This document shows, piece after piece, positions 25,120-33,733 of a stretch of 64,000 bases of DNA; position 1 is the first letter of the stretch, and each line of letters opens with the position of its first letter. Location of the stretch: NCBI GenBank assembly GCA_021646465.1, contig SOET01000018.1, positions 1-64,000 of the forward strand, given 5' to 3'. The position numbers and the translations under genes were made by a program. The DNA is from Candidatus Kuenenia hertensis. Its GTDB lineage: Bacteria; Planctomycetota; Brocadiia; Brocadiales; Brocadiaceae. The notes beneath the pieces were generated by a model. That model was not told the origin of the DNA, searched no databases, and saw only the letters and a program-made list of their open reading frames with translations.

Positions 25120-25776
25120 TTAACCTTGCCGCACATAAATATCGCGTGCAACAGTTGAATCAATTGCAATTTGCGTTTGGCCCATCTGTATTACGTAGGT
25201 GGGATATTTCTGGTGAAGGTGAATTTTGACGCCCGGCAACAAGCCCATGGAAGAAAGCCTGTCCATTCTGCTATGAAATTTCGTAACAATATACGAAATT
25301 TTAGCGTAATTTCCCGGTTGTAATTCGGTGAGGGGAAACACTACAGGTCGTATTTCTTTATTTGCTTTCTCGCAACAATCACCTGGAGGTATAGGTTTTC
25401 CATGCGGACATGTTAACGGATGGCCTAAAAGTGTGCATATACTTGTTGTTACTTCTTCACTTAAAAAATGCTCAAACTCACAGGCGCTGGAATCCATTGT
25501 TTCATCCTTTACCTCTAAAACATCATGCAGCAATCTTTCCGCAAGCCTGTGCCTTCTGATTATTAATCGTGCTTCCTCCTGGCCCTTTTCCGTTAAAATG
25601 ACCTTATTATCTTTTACCGATATGTATCCATTATTGATAAGCGTTTGCAGATAATCTTCAGCAGAAGCACTGCCTTCCTTTTTCATCAGCAATTCCTTAT
25701 CTGTTTCACCGCGTTCTTCGTCAATTGTCCATATTAACTCCAGTAATTCTTCGTGACAAGACTCAATCATGCTCAC
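25120..25776 (-). CDS. DtxR/MntR-family metal-dependent transcriptional regulator
   Basis: Such repressors bind Fe(II) or Mn(II) and switch off uptake genes. The 218-residue protein has an N-terminal winged HTH (residues 5-65, with SAEDYLQTLINNGYI), a dimerisation and metal-binding region (RRHRLAERLL, CEFEHFLSEE, and CPHGKPIPPGDCCE), and a C-terminal FeoA/SH3-like domain (150-218). The start is a GTG at 25776 overlapping the upstream stop, or the ATG at 25770; both follow GGAGAG. As the last gene of the feoB operon it probably regulates that operon through the palindrome at 28491-28510. Confidence 0.92.
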   Translation of the reverse strand: MSMIESCHEELLELIWTIDEERGETDKELLMKKEGSASAEDYLQTLINNGYISVKDNKVILTEKGQEEARLIIRRHRLAERLLHDVLEVKDETMDSSACEFEHFLSEEVTTSICTLLGHPLTCPHGKPIPPGDCCEKANKEIRPVVFPLTELQPGNYAKISYIVTKFHSRMDRLSSMGLLPGVKIHLHQKYPTYVIQMGQTQIAIDSTVARDIYVRQG

Positions 25777-26183
25777 GTTTTTTTCTCTCCATATAATTCC
25801 ATTTTAAAGAAATAGTTTGGTTTCGTTATCCTTATAAGAATCATCATAATAACAATGAGAATACCGCCGCCAATGAAATCATATTCTGAGCGATGTACTT
25901 CAAGCGGCATAATTTTAAACAATACTTCTGTAAGAATTACCCCGAAAACAAAGCTGCCTGTTAATGAAAATACCTTGTTTTTATTTATCCAATTTCTGTT
26001 ATCACGCAAAACAACAAGCTGGCCTATCTTTGCATTTTTAATGGGAGAAACCTTTACGACATTTTTTGTTCCATTCTTCCCGAAACATACAGAACAATTC
26101 CCGCATAATTTTCCTGCATCAATAACACATACCTCAGCACATTCTCTTGAAAGAGAAACAATCTTACCTATCAGTTGTTCCAT
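25773..26183 (-). CDS. RseC/MucC-like (SoxR-reducing system) membrane protein
   Basis: The 136-residue protein has the RseC layout: a small soluble N-terminal domain with clustered cysteines (CGNCSVC), then two closely spaced membrane helices (about 72-92 and 98-116) and a short basic tail. RseC-type proteins act in Rnf/Rsx electron transfer and in sigma-E control. Here it lies between feoB and the DtxR regulator: its ATG overlaps the feoB stop (TGATG) and its stop overlaps the next start. The context suggests a redox or iron-handling partner of FeoB; this is inference. Confidence 0.78.
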   Translation of the reverse strand: MEQLIGKIVSLSRECAEVCVIDAGKLCGNCSVCFGKNGTKNVVKVSPIKNAKIGQLVVLRDNRNWINKNKVFSLTGSFVFGVILTEVLFKIMPLEVHRSEYDFIGGGILIVIMMILIRITKPNYFFKMELYGEKKT

Positions 26184-28450
26184 CAAAATACACGCAAAAC
26201 AATTCTTAGCAAACCTCCAATGAGTATAGAATATGGCAATATGAATGCAAACATTAAAAAAGCATTTTTCGTACCACGTTCTTTAATCATAACAAAAAAA
26301 TTTGCAATGCAGGGGATAAATAAGGTAATTACCACCAGAGAAACCAATAGCTGTTTTGGGTCTATTCCATGCCCTCCCCCTTGTTCTTCTAATACTTTAA
26401 AAATACTTACGGCTCCATAATCTCTCCTTAAAAACCCTAAAATGAATCCGCGGGTCGTTTCAACCGGCAATCCTAAAAAATGCAGAATAACCGGCTTCCC
26501 CATTCTTTCAATAAAAGATAATACCCCCAGTTTTGTTGCAACAAATAATACAAGCGTACCCAACACAAACAAAGGCACTGCTTCTTTCATAAACCAGTTA
26601 ACCCGATAAAATGTCTTAATGAAAATATTTGATAGTTTCGGCATTCGAAACGGAGGGATTTCCATTAAAAAATCCGATGGTGCACCGGGCAGGATTATTG
26701 ATGATAAATAACCTACAAAGAGAAGCTGCGAACAAATTATCAGGGCATAAGCGGCAAAATATATTCCGGAAATACTGCCAAGAACACTTGCAATAACCCC
26801 CAACTGTGCGGAACAAGGAACAGCTAACGCTAACAACAAAGTAGCAATAATCCTTTCTTTTTTCGTATTTAATATCCTGGTGGTCATTGTTGCCATTGTG
26901 TCACATCCCAAACCCAAAACCATGGGAAGCACTGCCTTTCCGTTTAATCCGATCCGCTTGAATATCTTGTCTACCATCACAGCTAATCTTGGTAAATACC
27001 CGCTATCTTCCATAATACCAAATGCAAGAAAGAAAAACCCAACAATAGGAAAAACAATCGCAATTGCATAGGTAAGGCCTACACGAATCAGACCCGATTG
27101 TTCACTTAAAAATAATTCGTATAGTAAATTATCTTTACTTATTACTTTTTGTGCCAACAGACCAATATAATAATTTATTCCCTGAAAGTTGACGTGAGTA
27201 AAAGTATAGATCTTTTTAAGAAAAGGGATATAAATGCATAAATCAAAACCATCTGATGGTATTTCCGCACTTCCAAATATCTTGTTTTCTAAAAAATCCA
27301 CGCACACACCCGAACCGAACTCCCCCACCCATTTGTAAACTATCCATAAAATGGTAATCAGCAGCGGAAATGCTGCTAACGGATGCATAGTGATACGTCC
27401 CAATACTTCATTAATATTTCTCCGTGCTTTAAACTCTGTTTTATACAAATACCACGTAAAACAAAGAGACATTATTCCGCCTGCTGAAAGTTTTATTACA
27501 TAATCAAATATCTCAGATATTGACCACTTCATGGAAATTACAAACATTAATAGCGATATAAGTTTGTATCCGATAAAAAAAGCCGCCAGAGGAACAAGAA
27601 AAAAGAAAAATATCCCCCGCGTAAATGGACGTGTTTCAACCTTATTCCCAACTGCTGTTGTAACTTCTTCAATAAGACTATCCACAAAGTGAGAGCGTTT
27701 AATGCTTATAACGTAACTTAACGGATTGCTGAAATGCCTCTGAACGTCTTCGCGTATTCTTGCTATTTCCTGCAGCGAATTATCTGGCAATTTTACCATT
27801 AATTTTTTTTCCAGAGATTCGTCGTGCGATAGCAGCATAATTGCTAATGCCCTGTCATTTACCACCGTTGCATTATTAAGAATCTTAGTGATATCTGTAA
27901 TTCCTTCTTCAATAAATTTACCGTAATTAATCTGAAGCTCAGGAACACTTGCAAGCGGTATTGAATTAAACAGCTCTCTAAACCCTACCTTGTGCGTTGC
28001 GATAGTTTTAACGATGGGACTTTTCACAGCGTCCTGCAAAGCATTAATATCAACATTCATACCCCGGTCCAGGAGTTCATCCCACATATTCAACACAAGC
28101 AATACCGGCAACCCCATTTCAGCAATCTGAGTTGTTATCAATAAGCCGCGTCTCAGGTTTTTTGCGTCGATAACCTGAATAATACGCTTATCGTAATTTT
28201 CGAGCAAAATATCCCTGGCAACGGCTTCATCCTCAGAAAGTGGTATTAAACTATTAGAACCTGGTGTATCAATGACTTCAATGCCGCCATCATGCCCTTT
28301 ATATACCCCTTTCGAAACTTCCACGGTGGTACCGGGATAGTTTGATACCGTTACATATTTACCTGTAAGTAATCCAAATATAACACTCTTGCCAACATTC
28401 GGATTTCCAACAAGTGCTAGTTTTGAAGTATTTGTCGTATCAATATTCAT
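26183..28450 (-). CDS. feoB: Ferrous iron transporter FeoB
   Basis: FeoB imports Fe(II) across the inner membrane. The N-terminal G domain has GNPNVGKS at 15-22, the G2 region YPGTTVEVS, DTPG, and NMWD as G4. A helical spacer follows, then a membrane region with two Gate halves: GLGCDTMATMTTRIL and ALAVPCSAQLG carry conserved cysteines. Length 755 is normal. No feoA gene is adjacent, but the last gene of the operon carries a FeoA-like domain. The first bases lie 40 bp from the palindrome at 28491-28510. Confidence 0.96.
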   Translation of the reverse strand: MNIDTTNTSKLALVGNPNVGKSVIFGLLTGKYVTVSNYPGTTVEVSKGVYKGHDGGIEVIDTPGSNSLIPLSEDEAVARDILLENYDKRIIQVIDAKNLRRGLLITTQIAEMGLPVLLVLNMWDELLDRGMNVDINALQDAVKSPIVKTIATHKVGFRELFNSIPLASVPELQINYGKFIEEGITDITKILNNATVVNDRALAIMLLSHDESLEKKLMVKLPDNSLQEIARIREDVQRHFSNPLSYVISIKRSHFVDSLIEEVTTAVGNKVETRPFTRGIFFFFLVPLAAFFIGYKLISLLMFVISMKWSISEIFDYVIKLSAGGIMSLCFTWYLYKTEFKARRNINEVLGRITMHPLAAFPLLITILWIVYKWVGEFGSGVCVDFLENKIFGSAEIPSDGFDLCIYIPFLKKIYTFTHVNFQGINYYIGLLAQKVISKDNLLYELFLSEQSGLIRVGLTYAIAIVFPIVGFFFLAFGIMEDSGYLPRLAVMVDKIFKRIGLNGKAVLPMVLGLGCDTMATMTTRILNTKKERIIATLLLALAVPCSAQLGVIASVLGSISGIYFAAYALIICSQLLFVGYLSSIILPGAPSDFLMEIPPFRMPKLSNIFIKTFYRVNWFMKEAVPLFVLGTLVLFVATKLGVLSFIERMGKPVILHFLGLPVETTRGFILGFLRRDYGAVSIFKVLEEQGGGHGIDPKQLLVSLVVITLFIPCIANFFVMIKERGTKNAFLMFAFILPYSILIGGLLRIVLRVF

Positions 28451-28490
28451 ATGCTTTATGTCCGCAATAACTTATGTAATTGAATTTGAT

Positions 28491-28510
28491 TGATAATGAG
28501 TCTCATTCAA
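28491..28510 (-). promoter_or_regulatory. Palindromic metal-regulator box upstream of feoB
   Basis: AATGAG at 28495-28500 and CTCATT at 28502-28507 form a perfect 13-bp palindrome around one base, within TGATAATGAGTCTCATTCAA. It resembles Fur and DtxR-type operators (GATAATGATAATCATTATC for Fur) and lies 41-60 bp before the feoB start, in an operon that encodes its own DtxR-family protein. Autoregulation by iron is the likeliest reading. Confidence 0.6.
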
Positions 28511-28578
28511 AAATAGTCTAATTTATTTCCTGCTCAAGTCAAGTAATTTTTCTGTAAATAAAGGGAAGAACTACGTTT

Positions 28579-29031
28579 TTATTTGTCAGGTGCAGGTGTG
28601 GCTTTACAGCTTTTCAATTTATTTGATTTCAATCCATTGAGTAGTGAAAGAAATGGTCTGTATTCCCATTCCAGATGGTATTTATTATAGAGATCCTTGA
28701 TCATTCGATGGTATTTCTCGTGCAAGGATTGAGTTTCTTCTTTATGTTTTTCATCGCAATAAAATGACCGGCAGGAAAACATTCGAAAGTCTCTGACACC
28801 ACATGAATCATTTTTAAGAAATGGACAAATACTTTTTGAAATGTCAAAATCAGGAATATCTACATTTCGCTCAAGGTAATTAACTTCAACGCTGCTTGCA
28901 TACAAGACATGATCATATTTCCCGAAGTTACAGCACGAACCACATTTATTACAACGCGGATTGATCAAAGACAAGTCATGCTCAAAAAGACGGTAAAGCT
29001 CTCTTAACTCTGAAAATAATCGTTCGTTCAT
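28579..29031 (-). CDS. YkgJ-type cysteine cluster protein
   Basis: The 150-residue protein carries the family signature CNKCGSCCNFG, then CPFLKNDSCGVRDFRMFSC further on, matching the zinc- or iron-chelating CxCxCC proteins (PF03692). The conserved cysteines probably bind a metal or Fe-S cluster; the biological role of the family is not known. It follows a second member by 29 bp, and both lie directly upstream of the feoB operon on the same strand. Confidence 0.85.
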   Translation of the reverse strand: MNERLFSELRELYRLFEHDLSLINPRCNKCGSCCNFGKYDHVLYASSVEVNYLERNVDIPDFDISKSICPFLKNDSCGVRDFRMFSCRSFYCDEKHKEETQSLHEKYHRMIKDLYNKYHLEWEYRPFLSLLNGLKSNKLKSCKATPAPDK

Positions 29032-29060
29032 GCTATCGTATTTTTTTCAATGCTTTATGG

Positions 29061-29516
29061 TTACTCAAACCGGTTTGCGTACATCCTCAGATTTTTCCGT
29101 ATGGTTTTTAAATTATGCAACTGCCCTTTGTCTATTCCCGGGCACTGCCCCTTCAACTTTTCCCACTCGTTCTTTTCCTTCAGATTCGGGGACCAGAAGG
29201 GAAATGTTCTGCACTGGCATGGCCTTACTTCATATATAACGCAACCGTTGTTATACATAACACAATCGCCATTGCCATATTCCACCAAACTGATTCTCCC
29301 ATGAATCATTCTTAAATATTTTTTTGCAAACATTTCCTGGGTCATGCCCAGGAACTCCGAGATATCTTTAATCTCTTTGTTATTTACCCATACAACCCCC
29401 GGCTCCCCGCGGCAACATTTGCCACACCGCTGACATTCAAATCGTAACCCTTTTTTATACCAGGGATTACACTCCGTGCCTTCTACTTTGTCTTTTGTTT
29501 GTTTTCTGTAATCCAT
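29061..29516 (-). CDS. YkgJ-type cysteine cluster protein
   Basis: This second member of the pair has 151 residues with CQRCGKCCRGEPG near residue 28, followed by CVMYNNGCVIYEVRPCQCRTFPFW. The last segment, RPxxCRxFPFW, is diagnostic of the family. It also has a middle helix with IKDISEFLGMT. It is closer to the family consensus than its neighbour. The tandem pair suggests duplication or a functional couple. Confidence 0.88.
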   Translation of the reverse strand: MDYRKQTKDKVEGTECNPWYKKGLRFECQRCGKCCRGEPGVVWVNNKEIKDISEFLGMTQEMFAKKYLRMIHGRISLVEYGNGDCVMYNNGCVIYEVRPCQCRTFPFWSPNLKEKNEWEKLKGQCPGIDKGQLHNLKTIRKNLRMYANRFE

Positions 29517-29794
29517 GTTGTAATTAATTTATTCTAAATTTCTCTCTTTGTGTATTTATTACATAAAATAAATTCTCTCATGTATTGAAAACCAGGACCA
29601 ACCAGGTAAATAACAATACAATTTTACTTTTAAAATGTAAAGGAAGAAATGATGGATTAATTCTACGTTCTGAAACAATGTATAAAGAGGTAACAATTGA
29701 ATAGCTATTAACAAAAAAGCATACTAAAATATGTTTTCCGTCTTTCTGAATGAACGGTAGTTGAACATTTGTCTTATGGGTTGACATTTAAGTA

Positions 29795-31228
29795 GTGAAT
29801 ATCCTTCTTATTGTTACCAATCGTTATCGGGGACCGACACCGGTGATACCCCTCGGGGCATGTATGATAGCGGATTCCACTGTACGGGCTGGCCATCATG
29901 TTCATGTATTAGACTTACTTTTCGTACGCAATCCATTAAGAGCCCTCTGCACAACACTCGATAAAATACAACCAGAGGTCATAGGACTCTCGGTACGAAA
30001 TATTGACAACAATGATATGCAGTATCCGGTTGCATTTTATAAAGATTTGAAACCACTCATCGATACTATTCGCACAAAAACCCAAGCAACGATTCTTCTT
30101 GGGGGTGCGGCTGTCGGAGTAATGCCGGAACAACTCCTCAATTATACCGGAGCAGATTGGGTAATAACAGGAAACGGAGAAGTCATCTTTCCCGAAGTGC
30201 TGGATGTTCTTTCTAAAAATGAAGAACCAACTCATGTGCCGGGTATTGCCTGGAGAGATAATACGGGTTTTAAAGTAAATACTCTTCAGGAAAATAATTT
30301 TGCGTTGAACGACGTAATTCCTGATTTTTACCGATGGATTAACGTGCCAGCGTATCTATCACGGTTTTCCACTATTCCCGTTCAGACGAAACTCGGATGC
30401 CACTTTCAATGTGTCTATTGCACATATAGAAGGCTTGAGGGCAATACTTACCAGTTATGTGATCCTGAACATGTAGCGAATGCAATTATAAAGTTAATAA
30501 AAAGTGGTATGAGCGATATTGAATTTGTAGATAATGTATTTAACTCCCCTTATGAACACGCGCTGGAGATCTGTGAGGCGATTGCAAAGACTGGGGCAAA
30601 TGCCAGGTTTCAAACGGTTGAGTTAAACCCCCTTTTTATTAATGATGAACTTCTTCTTACAATGGAACGGGCAGGTTTTGTTGGTATAGGTATTACCGTT
30701 GAAAGTGCCGCTAATCCAGTCCTGGAACGTTTAAAGAAAGGTTTTACCTCCTATGATATCTTTAAGGCATCTGAAATCGTCAGGAAACATAAAATACCCT
30801 GTCTCTGGATATTCATGTTCGGTGGCCCCGGCGAAACGGAAGAAACAGTTCTGGAAACGCTTCATTTCGCGAAAAAACAAATTCGGCCTGAAGATGTAGC
30901 GCTTTTTATGATAGGAATACGTATATATCCTGGTACTGAGATTGAAAATATAGCACGGTCGGAGGGCGTATTAACCGTTTCTCCCCATAATATGCTTGAA
31001 CCGGTATTCTACTTTTCTCCAGCCATTCAGTTGGAATGGTTATTGAAAACAATCCGTTCTGCCATGTCGGCACACATGAATTTTATGACTCCCAAAGCAA
31101 TAGGTTTACCATTCCTTCCTGCAATAAATCGTATGGGATATTGGTTGGGAATCAAACCGCCTCTCTGGAAAAATACGCGTTTAATTCGAAGATGCCTCAG
31201 ATATTTAGGGAGAGATATATTAATGTAA
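29795..31228 (+). CDS. B12-binding-domain radical SAM protein
   Basis: The 477-residue protein has an N-terminal cobalamin-binding-like Rossmann domain (about 1-150; PLGACMIADSTVRAGH at the start and GADWVITGNGEVIFPEVL at the end). The radical SAM core has CHFQCVYC binding the 4Fe-4S cluster (about residue 204), GIGITVESAANPVLERL, and MFGGPGETEETVLETL. The C-terminal ~100 residues are hydrophobic in part, as in lipid-modifying members. The frame begins at a GTG without a clear ribosome site. It is 20 bp from a type III polyketide synthase, so it probably acts on that enzyme's product. The precise reaction is not known. Confidence 0.85.
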   Translation: MNILLIVTNRYRGPTPVIPLGACMIADSTVRAGHHVHVLDLLFVRNPLRALCTTLDKIQPEVIGLSVRNIDNNDMQYPVAFYKDLKPLIDTIRTKTQATILLGGAAVGVMPEQLLNYTGADWVITGNGEVIFPEVLDVLSKNEEPTHVPGIAWRDNTGFKVNTLQENNFALNDVIPDFYRWINVPAYLSRFSTIPVQTKLGCHFQCVYCTYRRLEGNTYQLCDPEHVANAIIKLIKSGMSDIEFVDNVFNSPYEHALEICEAIAKTGANARFQTVELNPLFINDELLLTMERAGFVGIGITVESAANPVLERLKKGFTSYDIFKASEIVRKHKIPCLWIFMFGGPGETEETVLETLHFAKKQIRPEDVALFMIGIRIYPGTEIENIARSEGVLTVSPHNMLEPVFYFSPAIQLEWLLKTIRSAMSAHMNFMTPKAIGLPFLPAINRMGYWLGIKPPLWKNTRLIRRCLRYLGRDILM

Positions 31229-31248
31229 TAGTCTCGCGCATATAAATT

Positions 31249-32304
31249 ATGAAGAATGAAAATGTCACCATAGCCTCATTATCAACTGCAACACCACCAT
31301 ATGTGATAAAACAGGCTGAAGCAGAATCTTTTCTCGCAAAACATTATTCTAATAAACTAGGGCCAGGGAATCTTGTAAAAATGCGAAAGATTTTCGCTCA
31401 TCCGGGTGTATTATACAGACATATTGCAACGGAAGACATTGAGCGCCTTGCTAATGAACATCCGGATAGTCGTATAGACCGTTTTACAAATTGGGCAATA
31501 GAACTTTCGTCTCAAGCTATTAATGACGTTCTCACACAGGCAGGTTTAACAAAAAATGATATAACAGGATTGGTAGTAAATACCTGTACCGGATACATTT
31601 GCCCCGGAATTTCCACATATCTTATAGAAAAGCTCGGATTATCTGAGCAAATAAGGACCCACGACCTTGTAGGAAGCGGTTGTGGCGGTTCTATTCCAAA
31701 TCTGCAAATTTGCAAAGATATGATACAGGCAAACGGAGATGGAGTAGTCGTGAGTGTTTCGGTAGAAATTTGCAGTGCAACATTTCAAATGGCAGACGAT
31801 TTGAGTTTAATCATATCAAATGCAATCTTTGCTGACGGCGCAGCAGCCTCTGTTCTATGGAAACGCCCCGGCATATTTACCTTGGTTGCTTCTGCCAGCA
31901 GATGTGACACTCATTATCGTGAAGATATCCGATACATTTACAAAAATGGACAATTACATAACCAGCTTTCCAGAAAATTACCTGGGATTGCCAGTAAAAC
32001 CGTTTCTCAGCTTGTAATGGATCTGCTAAACCCCATTGGTTTAAGGCTTGAGGATATTCAACACTGGGCTTTCCATCCGGGAGGAGATAAAGTAATTAAT
32101 GCTATCGGGAACGATCTTGGACTTTCCGAATCACAACTGCAACCAACCCGTGACGTTTTGACGAGGTACGGAAACATGTCTTCTCCGACGGTATTGTTTG
32201 TGTTGCAGGAAATAATAAAGAAAGGCATTAACCCCGGTGATTGGTGTGTAATGATTGCATTCGGCGCCGGGCTGAGCGCCCACGGGTTTCTTCTGAAACA
32301 TTAA
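31249..32304 (+). CDS. Type III polyketide synthase (chalcone/stilbene synthase family)
   Basis: It should condense an acyl-CoA starter with malonyl-CoA units to make pyrones, resorcinols or related lipids. The catalytic triad is complete: Cys145 in GSGCGGSIPN, His276 in FHPGGDK and Asn309 in YGNMSSPTVLFVL. The last two contexts separate type III PKS from KAS III (FabH). Length 351 is typical of bacterial members such as PKS18 or ArsB. It lies 20 bp after the radical SAM gene on the same strand. A role in unusual membrane lipids, for example a ladderane precursor step or alkylresorcinols, is inference. Confidence 0.9.
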   Translation: MKNENVTIASLSTATPPYVIKQAEAESFLAKHYSNKLGPGNLVKMRKIFAHPGVLYRHIATEDIERLANEHPDSRIDRFTNWAIELSSQAINDVLTQAGLTKNDITGLVVNTCTGYICPGISTYLIEKLGLSEQIRTHDLVGSGCGGSIPNLQICKDMIQANGDGVVVSVSVEICSATFQMADDLSLIISNAIFADGAAASVLWKRPGIFTLVASASRCDTHYREDIRYIYKNGQLHNQLSRKLPGIASKTVSQLVMDLLNPIGLRLEDIQHWAFHPGGDKVINAIGNDLGLSESQLQPTRDVLTRYGNMSSPTVLFVLQEIIKKGINPGDWCVMIAFGAGLSAHGFLLKH

Positions 32305-32370
32305 GTTATGTATCCTTGCATAAATAACACAACATTTGTTTAGCAATTAAAATTTTTAGTACTCACGTAG

Positions 32371-33015
32371 AAACCCACACTCTCTGAGTGTGGTCAGAGA
32401 GAGAAGGCTTTGCCAGTAAAACGACCCATTGTTACAATCTCAGTTGAGTTGTCCCCACAACATCAACGAAGGAGTAACAAATGAGTCGATTTCGTAAATT
32501 ATCGCATACGATATGGCATTGTCAATATCATATTCTGTGGACGCCGAAATATCGTTTAAGGATTCTCACAGGGCAAGTAGCGGATGAAGTAAACAGGTGC
32601 ATAAGGGCATTTTCTGAGCAGAAAGGTTGTGAAGTAATGGAATTGAATGTGCAGATAGATCATGTTCATTTGATAGCGATGGTAGTGCCCAATGTATCGA
32701 TATCAGAATTTGTGGGAATAGTGAAAGGTCGAACAGCGATACGAATATTTAACAAGTATCGGCATTTGAAGCAGAAGCCGTATTGGGGGAATCACTTTTG
32801 GTCAAGGGGGTACTGTGTAGATACAGTGGGATTAGATGCAGAAAAGGTGCGTAAATACGTGAAATATCAAGAGCAGAAAGAACGTCAAGAAGAACAAAGA
32901 AAAGTGAAAGGGTAAAATGGTCAGGGGACAACTCACCTTGCTTCCTTTGGGAGCAAGGCATATTTATCCCCTTCCAGGGGTTATCCCAAAGCCACCTGCT
33001 CCGCGGGTGGATTCT
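32371..33015 (+). mobile_element. IS200-type single-gene insertion sequence
   Basis: A Y1 transposase gene is flanked by subterminal hairpins as in IS200/IS605. The left hairpin has arms 32375-32382 and 32386-32393 with loop TCT. The right hairpin has arms 32992-32999 and 33003-33010 with loop TCC and one G-U pair. An 11-bp inverted pair (GAGTTGTCCCC at 32446-32456 and its complement at 32924-32934) flanks the gene just inside and covers the region before the start codon. Exact cleavage sites were not determined. There is no tnpB. Confidence 0.8.
32481..32915 (+). CDS. tnpA: IS200/IS605-family transposase TnpA (Y1 HUH)
   Basis: The 144-residue single-strand transposase has the HUH pair in QIDHVHLIAMVV and a catalytic tyrosine in VRKYVKYQEQ near residue 130. 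The opening HTIWHCQYHILWTPKYR is typical. AAGGAG precedes the ATG. The frame is intact, so the element may be active. A GTTGT-CCCC-ACAAC hairpin covers the ribosome-site region and could limit translation, as known in IS200. Confidence 0.93.
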   Translation: MSRFRKLSHTIWHCQYHILWTPKYRLRILTGQVADEVNRCIRAFSEQKGCEVMELNVQIDHVHLIAMVVPNVSISEFVGIVKGRTAIRIFNKYRHLKQKPYWGNHFWSRGYCVDTVGLDAEKVRKYVKYQEQKERQEEQRKVKG

Positions 33016-33061
33016 TTACTTGAGGCTATGCCATGCTATGTTAATTGATTTTCTGTCACTA

Positions 33062-33535
33062 TCATTCATGGTGATATTTTTCATTCCTGATAATGGTCAG
33101 CACCCTGTAGAGTTGTTCAACAAAGAACAGGCGCACCATCTGGTGGGAAAATGTCATACGGGACAATGATAGTGTAAAATTCGCCCTTTTCTTTATCTGT
33201 GCTGCAAGGCCGTAAGCGCCTCCAGTAACGAATTTAACAACCCTGACGCCCGTATACATCTTTTGTTGTAAAAAACCTGCAAATTCAACGGAAGTCATTT
33301 CACTTCCCTTTTCATCTAACAGTACAACAAAATCGGTTGGAATAAACAGTTTTTCGAGGGCTGCGGCCTCTTTCTCTTTTACCGCTTCAGGAGTCTTGCT
33401 GCCGGAAGGTTTTACTGAAGGGATTTCCACAATATCAAAAGTACAATAGTGCTTTAACCTTTTTGTATAGACAAATATCCCTTTCTTCAGATAGTCATCT
33501 TCCGTTTTCCCTATTACTATCAATTCGATCTTCAT
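33062..33535 (-). CDS. rlmH: 23S rRNA (pseudouridine1915-N3)-methyltransferase
   Basis: This SPOUT-class methyltransferase modifies pseudouridine 1915 in helix 69 of 23S rRNA. The 157-residue protein has LDEKGSEMTS, FVTGGAYG and the C-terminal signature MTFSHQMVRLFFVEQLYR, ending NEKYHHE. All are hallmarks of RlmH. It stands alone, just downstream of the IS200 element and convergent with it. Confidence 0.96.
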   Translation of the reverse strand: MKIELIVIGKTEDDYLKKGIFVYTKRLKHYCTFDIVEIPSVKPSGSKTPEAVKEKEAAALEKLFIPTDFVVLLDEKGSEMTSVEFAGFLQQKMYTGVRVVKFVTGGAYGLAAQIKKRANFTLSLSRMTFSHQMVRLFFVEQLYRVLTIIRNEKYHHE

Positions 33536-33733
33536 ACAAGAATCCTATATCCATGCATTAATTGTAATTTCTCGCCGAAGGTGGTATTCCCTATTAACGA
33601 TTTTACTTATCTTATATCCCCCTACTTTAAGCTATACATGGGAAAGTGTCCAGTTATTAATTAATTCAAGTGGAGCAGCATCTATTGTAATTAATTTCTT
33701 TGCAAGGATTTCTTTAGCTGATAAAATTCCATT

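Noticed and set aside
29781-29800. TTGACA directly before the radical SAM GTG start as a promoter
   Set aside because: No -10 element lies at the right distance, and transcription would begin after the start codon.
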